From contig NZ_JALGRO010000009.1 of assembly GCF_022815645.1 (NCBI RefSeq), forward strand, positions 130,102 to 194,101: a stretch of DNA of 64,000 nt. The letters are read 5' to 3'. The notes beneath the pieces were generated by a model that saw only the letters and a list, made by a program, of their open reading frames with translations, was not told the origin of the DNA and made no database searches. The position numbers were made by a program, and so were the translations under genes. Positions 58,396 through 64,000 of the stretch are shown piece after piece (the first letter of the stretch is position 1; every line of letters begins with the position of its first letter). Source of the stretch: Curtobacterium sp. VKM Ac-2922 (GTDB lineage Bacteria; Actinomycetota; Actinomycetes; Actinomycetales; Microbacteriaceae).

Positions 58396-58401
58396 TACCG
58401 T
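58396..58401 (+). promoter_or_regulatory. Probable -10 box for the acetyltransferase at 58408
   Basis: TACCGT ends six bases before ATG 58408; GGCGGG lies in the gap, and a leaderless start is plausible. Confidence 0.4.
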
Positions 58402-58407
58402 GGCGGG

Positions 58408-58977
58408 ATGACCGTGCAGCTCACCCGGATGGACCCGGCCGGCGCGGACCGGCACGCGCTGGTCGCGTTCCTGACGACCGAGGAGTTCCCGTTCCACGTC
58501 CGGCGCACGATCAGCGTCGAGGATGCCCAGCGGGCGATCGACGACGGTGCCTGGCGCGACGACGACCACGACTCGTTCTGGCTCGACTCCGACGAGCACG
58601 GCCGGTTCGGTGTGGTCCGGTTGGAGGACCTCGCCGACCCCGTGCCGCTGTTCGACCTGCGCATCTCGGGCACGCATCGTGGCCGCGGTCTCGGGGTGCC
58701 CGCGCTCCGAGCGACCACCGACCACGTGTTCCGGACCATGGTCGACGCGGAGCGGTTCGAGGGGCAGACGCGCGAGGACAACACCGCGATGCGGCGCACG
58801 TTCCTCGGCGCCGGGTGGGTGAAGGAGGCGCACTACCGAGCGGGATGGCCGGTCGAGGGCGGTCCCGCGCTCGCCTCGGTCGGGTACGGCATGCTCCGCG
58901 CGGACTGGGAGTCCGGCACGACGACCCCGGTGCCGTGGGACGACGACCCGATCACCGGTGGTCGCGGCACTCGCTGA
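58408..58977 (+). CDS. GNAT-family acetyltransferase (RimJ/RimL-like)
   Basis: This 189-residue enzyme has a GNAT core (LRISGTHRGRGLGVPALRA, about 85-104, and NTAMRRTFLGAGWVKEA near 127), with similarity to RimJ/RimL-type acetyltransferases. ATG 58408 is the start. It acetylates an unknown substrate. It is divergent from a second GNAT gene, and a lipoprotein gene follows on the same strand 105 bases later. Confidence 0.85.
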   Translation: MTVQLTRMDPAGADRHALVAFLTTEEFPFHVRRTISVEDAQRAIDDGAWRDDDHDSFWLDSDEHGRFGVVRLEDLADPVPLFDLRISGTHRGRGLGVPALRATTDHVFRTMVDAERFEGQTREDNTAMRRTFLGAGWVKEAHYRAGWPVEGGPALASVGYGMLRADWESGTTTPVPWDDDPITGGRGTR

Positions 58978-59082
58978 TCCGGGTCCGCCGAGGGACGATC
59001 ACTTGACGACTGGTTGTCAGGATCCGCCGCGGTCCGACATCCCCAAGTGAGCACATCTCGTCTCGATCACCGGAGGGCCGCC

Positions 59083-59562
59083 ATGCACCGCACCACTCGC
59101 ACACTGACCGCACTGTCCGCCGTGGCGCTGCTCGCGGCGTTGGCCGGCTGCGCCACGACGACCGCGGCAGTCTCCGGACCGACCGCCTCCAACGCCGACA
59201 GCGCGACCCCGACGGCGACCGCGGCGGCAGACCCGGTGACGGCGCGCCCCAGCACGCCGCCGACCCCGACTCCCGTGTCCGCACCGACGCCGACTGCGGC
59301 ACCGGCGGCCCCGGCCGCTGTCCCGACGCTCGCGCAGCACGTCTACCAGGAGTGCAGCAAGGGCGCAGAGGACGCCGGTGTCACGCTGACCTTCACGGCG
59401 AACCCCTCCGGGTACACGGCAGCAGACGGCCACTACCAGCTCGTCTACCCGTTCACGTTCAACGACGGGCACACCGATCCGTGGGCGATCTACAACTGCG
59501 GGCTCACCGACGACACGGCGCAGTCCACGTTCCTGGGCGGCGGGCTCTCCGACAGTCACTGA
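59083..59562 (+). CDS. Putative lipoprotein
   Basis: This 159-residue protein has a lipobox LAGC (about 20-23), a Ser/Thr/Pro/Ala-rich linker, and a small C-terminal domain with two cysteines (residues about 91 and 141). No family was recognised. ATG 59083 follows CGGAGGGCCGCC. The frame is open upstream to 59014, but that part is not convincing. A hairpin follows its stop. Confidence 0.65.
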   Translation: MHRTTRTLTALSAVALLAALAGCATTTAAVSGPTASNADSATPTATAAADPVTARPSTPPTPTPVSAPTPTAAPAAPAAVPTLAQHVYQECSKGAEDAGVTLTFTANPSGYTAADGHYQLVYPFTFNDGHTDPWAIYNCGLTDDTAQSTFLGGGLSDSH

Positions 59563-59571
59563 CGTGGACGC

Positions 59572-59624
59572 GACGGACGGGAGGCGCGGGGGCCGCGGGG
59601 CCCGCGCCCCCCCGCCCGTCCGTC
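59572..59624. terminator. Hairpin of the CGGACGGGAGGC family between convergent lipoprotein genes
   Basis: GACGGACGGG pairs with CCCGTCCGTC, with a GC-rich interior that also pairs. It lies between the stop at 59562 and the convergent gene ending at 59654. Confidence 0.75.
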
Positions 59625-59653
59625 GCATCACCGGGTCAGAGCATCGCCCGGCG

Positions 59654-60358
59654 TCAGAACGACGCGAGCGCGCTCGTCCTGAGCTGGTGCACGCCGGTGG
59701 ACGCGCACGCCTCGAACGTGGACCCCGACGCGCCGACGAACAGCGCCTGGCGCGACCCCGGCGGGATGACACGGAAGCCGTCGATCACGCGCGGCTCGCA
59801 GGTGGCGGAGTCCCAGTTGCCGGCGTGCGCGACGGTGACGATCGCCTGCACCTCGCCACCCGGGCGGAGCGTCTGCGTGGTGTGGGGCGTCGATCGGTCC
59901 AGGGTGGCCGCAGTGCCGATCTGGGTGCCGTTGCCGCCGCCGACGAACGAGATCCCGGGCCACCCCTGCAGGGTGCAGGTCGCGGTCGAGGTGTTGTGCA
60001 GGATGATCGCGACGGGCTGCGCACCCGCCGTCGCCGGGCCGCCGTCGGCGACGGAGCCGGACAGCTGCGACGTGGCGCACCGCCCGGTGGTCGAGGACCC
60101 GCCGGACGACGAGCCGCCCTGGGCGCTGGACGACGTCGAGCCCCGCGTCGCCGTCGTCGGCGCTGCCGCAGTTGAATGGCCGGCCGTCGGGGTGGCAGTG
60201 GGAGTGCGGGTCGGCGTGCTCGCTGCGGTGGTGGCGGTTGCGGGCGGTGTGGTCGTCGGCTGCGCGCCGGCATCGGCGCCGGAGCACCCGGTCAGCAAGA
60301 CCGTCAGGGCGGCGACACCGATGGCCGGCAGGATCATGCGCGTTCGCTTCGTGGTCAT
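59654..60358 (-). CDS. DUF4232-domain lipoprotein
   Basis: This 234-residue protein has a lipobox LTGC (about 22-25), a long Ser/Thr/Ala linker (about 26-90) and a DUF4232 domain with conserved Cys and turns (RCATSQLSGSV near 93, then STATCTLQGWPGISFVGG near 124). The family is common in actinobacteria and of unknown role. ATG 60358 is the start. It is convergent with the previous lipoprotein and lies about 80 bases beyond the GlxA-type gene on the same strand. Confidence 0.82.
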   Translation of the reverse strand: MTTKRTRMILPAIGVAALTVLLTGCSGADAGAQPTTTPPATATTAASTPTRTPTATPTAGHSTAAAPTTATRGSTSSSAQGGSSSGGSSTTGRCATSQLSGSVADGGPATAGAQPVAIILHNTSTATCTLQGWPGISFVGGGNGTQIGTAATLDRSTPHTTQTLRPGGEVQAIVTVAHAGNWDSATCEPRVIDGFRVIPPGSRQALFVGASGSTFEACASTGVHQLRTSALASF

Positions 60359-60439
60359 GCTCCGACCCTGCCGGGTGGGCGTGGCGCGACCGCGGCAGCC
60401 GTGTGTCAGTCCGGTGGCAGGACAAACAGGAAGTCCGGG

Positions 60440-61420
60440 TCAGCTGCGCTTGGCAGTCGCGAACCGCTGCTGGTACGTGGTCGGCGGGACACCGACGCGC
60501 GCGACGAAGATCCGTCGGAGCGTCTCGGGATTGCCGAAGCCGGACCGTTGTGCCGTCTCGGTGACCGAGTACCCAGAGGCCAAGGCGGCCTTCGCGGCGT
60601 CCAGGCGGATGCTCTCGACGAACTTCGACGGAGTCGTCGCAAGCTCGACGCGGAAGACCCGGTTCAGTTGGCGCACGCTCATGCTCGCCAGCTCCGCCAT
60701 GATGCCGACCGAGTACTCCCGAGCAGGGTCGCTCTTCACCAGGTCGGTCACGTCACGGAGCGCGGACGAGCGCGGAGCCGGACCCTGTAACGACGCCGAG
60801 AACTGCGACTGGCCGCCGGACCGCTGCATGAACACGACGAGGGACTGCGCCACCCGCCGAGCCAGGTCGGACCCCAGGTCGTCCTCCACCATCGCCAGTG
60901 CCAGATCGATCCCCGCGGACACCCCGGCCGAGGTGTACACCTGCCCGTCACGGACGTAGATCGAATCGGGCTGCACGTCAACGTCAGGGTAGAGCGACGC
61001 GAGCAGCTGCGTGTGTCGCCAGTGGGTCGTCGCCCGCCGTCCGTGCAACAGTCCGGCTGCCCCCAGGACGAATGCACCCGTGCAGATCGAGGCCAAGCGG
61101 TCCGTCGTCTCGGCGAGCAGGCGCGTCGCCTTCCGGAGCTCGTCGCTGACGGGTGCAGTCGGGAAGACGTCCCCTCCGGAGACCAGGACCGTGTCGACGC
61201 GGTCCAGGTCCGCTGCGGCCGCCGCCACCGGCAGCTCGATGCCGATCGACGTGCTGACCGGCCTGCCGTCGGGCGAGACGATCACCACGTCGTACCGAGC
61301 ACCGAACGCGTTCGCCTCCGCGAAGACCTCGGCAGGTCCGGAGACGTCCAGCATCTTGATGCCGTCGAAGACCAGGATCCCGACGCGGTGACGGCGGGAC
61401 GTGCCGTGGTGGTCGGTCAT
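60440..61420 (-). CDS. GlxA-family transcriptional regulator (DJ-1/PfpI + AraC)
   Basis: This 326-residue protein fuses a DJ-1/PfpI domain (about 12-180, with the nucleophile-elbow-like SICTGAFVLGAAGLL) to a C-terminal AraC helix-turn-helix (about 230-320, including AQRSGFGNPETLRRIFVARVGV). Such regulators sense amine or arginine-type ligands in other bacteria, but the ligand here is unknown. ATG 61420 is 5 bases after a CGGAG site. It is independent of the HD-domain gene upstream on the same strand. Confidence 0.88.
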   Translation of the reverse strand: MTDHHGTSRRHRVGILVFDGIKMLDVSGPAEVFAEANAFGARYDVVIVSPDGRPVSTSIGIELPVAAAAADLDRVDTVLVSGGDVFPTAPVSDELRKATRLLAETTDRLASICTGAFVLGAAGLLHGRRATTHWRHTQLLASLYPDVDVQPDSIYVRDGQVYTSAGVSAGIDLALAMVEDDLGSDLARRVAQSLVVFMQRSGGQSQFSASLQGPAPRSSALRDVTDLVKSDPAREYSVGIMAELASMSVRQLNRVFRVELATTPSKFVESIRLDAAKAALASGYSVTETAQRSGFGNPETLRRIFVARVGVPPTTYQQRFATAKRS

Positions 61421-61543
61421 CTCCGGACACTCCGTTCTCGCGCTGTCGTCGGCTCGTTCGGGCTGCCCGGTCTGTGCAGCAGGAGGGTCATCCTCGCACG
61501 CCCGCCCGACCACGTGGTCGTCACGGCACTCTCGCGGCGGCGG

Positions 61544-62182
61544 TCAGTCGGCCCAGGCGGAGTTCGTGATGACGTCCACGAAGTCGACGTGGCGGAAGCC
61601 GCTGTCGAAGTACTCGAGGACGTCGGCGTTCACGGTGCCGAAGGTCGTGTCCGGGCGGTGCTGGAAACCGTCGTTGAAGGCCGAAAGGATCTGCCGCTTG
61701 AAGTCGGGACGCGGGTGCGCAGCCGTGACTTCGTGGATGTGTGTTTCGGGGATGCGGTCGAGGTGCAGGCCGAGCACGTCTGTCTCCACGCCCGCGGTGG
61801 TCGCCGCGATCTCCGGCGCCAGGTGGTATGGCACCTCTGGAGTCGTGTGCAGGGCGATGGCCGTCCATACCGTCAACGCATCAGCGTAGCCCCGACCCTG
61901 TCGGCGGAGGAAGTCTCGCGCATGGTCGGCGCCGTCAATCTCGAAACGCTGGGTCATGTCCTGGTACTGGGGCACGAGTCCGAGGTCGTGGAAGAGCGCG
62001 GCCACGTACAGCAGCTCCGGGTCCGGAGCGATGCCGAGCGCCTCGGCCTGCAGGCTGCCGAACAGGAAGACACGGCTGGAGTGGTGGAACAACAGGTCCG
62101 GCGTGGTGTCCCGGACCAGTTGCGTGGCCTCGGCGGCGAGGGTCGAGTCCGGGATGGTGATGCCTGCGATGGTCGTGCGCAT
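61544..62182 (-). CDS. HD-domain metal-dependent phosphohydrolase-like protein
   Basis: This 212-residue protein has an HD domain with HHSSRVFLFGSL near residue 34, LFHDLGLVPQYQD near 65, and a further His (HTTPEVPYHL) near 115, forming the metal site. It resembles the cyanamide hydratase-type HD subfamily (HHSSRV where the family has HSxR). ATG 62182 is the start; upstream frame is not homologous. A divergent 306-base gap separates it from the second ECF sigma gene. Confidence 0.8.
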   Translation of the reverse strand: MRTTIAGITIPDSTLAAEATQLVRDTTPDLLFHHSSRVFLFGSLQAEALGIAPDPELLYVAALFHDLGLVPQYQDMTQRFEIDGADHARDFLRRQGRGYADALTVWTAIALHTTPEVPYHLAPEIAATTAGVETDVLGLHLDRIPETHIHEVTAAHPRPDFKRQILSAFNDGFQHRPDTTFGTVNADVLEYFDSGFRHVDFVDVITNSAWAD

Positions 62183-62488
62183 GGTGGTCCACTTCCGCTG
62201 GTGGTCTCTCCGGGCACGGTGCCGCGGTGATCGACCATGGCCACGATCGCTCGGGCGGGCCAGCGGGCGCACCAGTCGACAGGCCAGGCATCCCACACAT
62301 CTGGCCATGTCCGGCCGGTGGCTCGTTCCCGACGGTTGTGGGCCGGATTTGCGGGGCGGGGTCGGCCGTCGTTCGTGACCCTGAACCTGGTCGCCCACGA
62401 CCCGGATGGTCAGACGGACTCCGACACGCCACGTTGCACATCGCCGTCGGCCGGACACAAACAGGTGAACGACCGAAAGGAACCCCCC
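62183..62488. other. Intergenic gap with divergent promoters, no gene seen
   Basis: Between the HD-domain gene and the sigma factor gene, all frames are short, weakly coding or non-homologous. It probably holds two divergent promoters; no repeat or structured RNA was recognised. Confidence 0.6.
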
Positions 62489-63085
62489 TTGGCCCCCGAT
62501 TTCACAGCGCTCTACCGTGAGCACTACCCGGCCGTCCTGCGCTTCGTCAGGCGTCGGGCAGCGCTCGCCGAAGTCGACGACATCGTCGCCGTGACGTTCA
62601 CGACCGCTTGGCGCAAGCAGGACGAACTGGCCGTCGCGCCGCTCCCTTGGCTCTACCGGACCGCTCGCAACACGATGCTCAACGCAGCGCGTGCAGCAGG
62701 ACGACGCTCAGCACTGCACGTGCAGCTCGCGCAGGACGCGGCGATCGACGTCGTCCGCGACCCGGCGGTACTCCTCGGCGAACGGCAGCGTCTGACGGAG
62801 GCCTGGCGTCACCTCGATCCGCTCGATCGTGAGGTCCTGGCGCTGCAGGCGTGGGAGGGCATGACCGCCGCACAGTCGGCAGCCGTCATCGGCATCTCCC
62901 GCGCCGCGTGCTCGATGCGCTCGTCTCGGGCACGCCGGCGGCTGGCGACCCTGCTCGCCGCCGCGGATGCGGACGCGTCTGGCTCTCAGCGCCCGACCGA
63001 CCGTCCGGCACCGACCAGCAACCATTCCACGTCCACATCCACATCCACATCCACCGCCACGAACGGAGCCGACACCCATGTCTGA
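62489..63085 (+). CDS. ECF-type sigma factor (second)
   Basis: This 198-residue sigma factor has region 2 with LYREHYPAVLRFVRRRAALA and region 4 with LDPLDREVLALQAWEGMTAAQSAAVIG, including the helix-turn-helix. The TTG at 62489 is chosen because GAAAGGAAC sits seven bases upstream; GTG 62465 is an alternative. The C-terminal tail is Thr/Ser-rich from a TCCACA repeat, an unusual extension after region 4. Its end overlaps the next gene by eight bases, so a membrane partner is co-expressed, as in ECF/anti-sigma pairs. Confidence 0.85.
   Translation: MAPDFTALYREHYPAVLRFVRRRAALAEVDDIVAVTFTTAWRKQDELAVAPLPWLYRTARNTMLNAARAAGRRSALHVQLAQDAAIDVVRDPAVLLGERQRLTEAWRHLDPLDREVLALQAWEGMTAAQSAAVIGISRAACSMRSSRARRRLATLLAAADADASGSQRPTDRPAPTSNHSTSTSTSTSTATNGADTHV
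63026..63055 (+). repeat. Hexanucleotide tandem repeat (TCCACA) in the ECF sigma tail
   Basis: Five units, the first and last with one substitution, encode Ser-Thr repeats at the C-terminus of the sigma factor. Unit length keeps the frame when copy number changes. Confidence 0.85.
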
Positions 63086-63959
63086 CGTCCTCGAGACCCT
63101 GCGCCGCCACGACCCCGACCCGGCCAGGTCGCTCACCCCGGCGGAGGCTGACCGAGCGGAGCGACTGCTCCGCCAGATCATCGCGAGCCCGCCAGCGCTG
63201 GCCGTCACCACCCTCGGCTCGTCACGCTCCGGGCCACGTCGTGTCCGCACGTGGGTCCTCGTCGGCGCGATCACGGCGACGGCCGCGGTCGGCGGTGTCG
63301 CGATGGTGAACGGGGGGCCGCTCACGGATCTGGTGCACGTCCTGGGCGGCTCGCACACCAACCCGTCGCTCACCAGTGCGGACATCGGAAGCTGGACGCC
63401 CACGCCGTCAACTGTCCCCAGTCGGGTCGACGTGCACGGGCTTGCGTTGCAGTGCCTCGAGCGGCCCAGCGACACGACCACACCTGCGGCGACCCGCGCC
63501 GACACGACCATCACCAACGTCGAGCAGCGCGGGTCGGTGACCAGTCTCATCGCCGCGAGCAGCACCCAGGGCAGACGGGTCTGGTGCCTCGCCGACGCGT
63601 CAGGCGTGGTCACGGTCGAGCTCATCGACACGACGAAGAACCCCCTTCCGGCAATCAGTGCTGACCGGGTCGAGCTGGAGACGTTCCAGCAACACGGCGA
63701 CGACGACACCGGGACGATGAGTGCCTACGGGCAAGCGGGCTCGGACGTCACGGCGCTCACCGTGACCGTGCCCGGCCGGCCGGCCACAGCGACTGCGGTC
63801 GACGACGGCATCTGGTCGCTCTGGTGGCCGGCGTCGCGATCGGGCGCGGCGATGGACCTGCGTCAGGTGCAGCTGCGCTGGACGACGAAAGACGGCGCGC
63901 GGCATGCGGGGAATGCGCAGGACCTGGTCTGGGACGCCGACCGGAAACCGGCTGACTGA
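63078..63959 (+). CDS. Membrane partner of the second ECF sigma factor
   Basis: This 293-residue protein has a cytosolic N-terminus (about 1-55) with no Cys, one membrane helix (about 58-78) and a long external domain with two cysteines. The layout is that of anti-sigma factors, but the HxxxCxxC zinc motif of the first pair is missing, so binding to the sigma factor is inferred only from position and topology. ATG 63078 overlaps the sigma stop by eight bases. Its stop is followed by a partial hairpin at the window edge. Confidence 0.65.
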   Translation: MSDVLETLRRHDPDPARSLTPAEADRAERLLRQIIASPPALAVTTLGSSRSGPRRVRTWVLVGAITATAAVGGVAMVNGGPLTDLVHVLGGSHTNPSLTSADIGSWTPTPSTVPSRVDVHGLALQCLERPSDTTTPAATRADTTITNVEQRGSVTSLIAASSTQGRRVWCLADASGVVTVELIDTTKNPLPAISADRVELETFQQHGDDDTGTMSAYGQAGSDVTALTVTVPGRPATATAVDDGIWSLWWPASRSGAAMDLRQVQLRWTTKDGARHAGNAQDLVWDADRKPAD

Positions 63960-63960
63960 C

Positions 63961-64000
63961 GGACAGGAGGCGCGGGGCCCCCGGGCACCCCCCCCCCCCG
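63961..64000 (+). repeat. Partial hairpin-family arm and C tract at right edge
   Basis: GGACAGGAGGCGCGG matches an arm of the hairpin family. Instead of the complementary arm, the window ends in a run of 12 C and a G, so the element is cut, altered or misassembled. Confidence 0.55.

Noticed and set aside
62237..62488. Longer start for the second ECF sigma factor
   Set aside because: The extension is not sigma-like and a ribosome binding site precedes TTG 62489.

Overview
The window is high-GC, densely coded DNA whose gene content (actinobacterial ECF sigma factors with anti-sigma partners, a flagellar export and motor operon with flbD and csrA, many ATGA/GTGA start-stop overlaps, and likely leaderless starts behind TANNNT boxes) points to a flagellated actinobacterium. 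Curtobacterium or another Microbacteriaceae is the best guess. No rRNA, integrase, transposase or CRISPR array was seen.

Layout. 0-10.7 kb: a partial response regulator at the left edge, a Pro/Ala-rich membrane protein, a DUF2254 protein, MTA/SAH nucleosidase, a GrpB-family protein, a lipoprotein with a 44-residue membrane peptide, a secreted protein with a two-component system, an AraC regulator followed by a carboxymuconolactone decarboxylase-like/cupin pair, and a photolyase-like flavoprotein. 10.8-11.5 kb: four tRNA genes (Val-GAC, Cys-GCA, Gly-GCC on minus; Val-CAC on plus). 11.6-17.4 kb: a Wadjet/MksBEF-type SMC operon (jetA-jetB-jetC) with no jetD, followed by a non-coding tract of 120-nt palindromic repeats. 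17.9-22.2 kb: a small hypothetical protein, a 35-residue membrane peptide, a POT peptide transporter and an acyl-CoA oxidase-like enzyme. 22.3-33.0 kb: the minus-strand flagellar operon flbD-motA-motB-fliM-fliN-fliO-fliP-fliQ-fliR-flhB-flhA-(degenerate flhF-like), then csrA with its own apparent promoter. 33.2-36.2 kb: a DUF4397 surface protein, a class F-like sortase with no arginine after its cysteine, an ECF sigma factor and its zinc-binding anti-sigma factor.

36.3-49.2 kb is mostly small metabolic genes: a DUF475/TerC-like protein, Na+/H+ antiporter, MFS transporters, an AmiS/UreI channel next to an acyl-CoA-dehydrogenase-fold monooxygenase, a glyoxalase-fold protein, a DHFR-like reductase, an epoxide hydrolase divergent from its probable TetR regulator (two palindromic operators between them), a phosphodiesterase-fold membrane protein and a tandem acetyltransferase. 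49.3-53.2 kb: a CitA/DcuS-type two-component pair divergent from a C4-dicarboxylate symporter. 53.4-64 kb: a BLUF photoreceptor, a P-loop kinase, several GNAT acetyltransferases, a cyclophilin-like lipoprotein, an XRE regulator overlapping an MFS exporter, two lipoproteins, a GlxA-type regulator, an HD-domain protein, and a second ECF sigma factor with a membrane partner.

A family of hairpins with arms close to CGGACGGGAGGC recurs as intergenic terminator-like elements. Single arms of the same sequence also lie inside three genes, where they add a Pro-Gly-Leu-(Pro/Leu)-Ser peptide. The most interesting loci are the jetD-less SMC operon with its flanking palindromes, the sortase/ECF locus, the degenerate FlhF-like gene and the apparent leaderless transcription.
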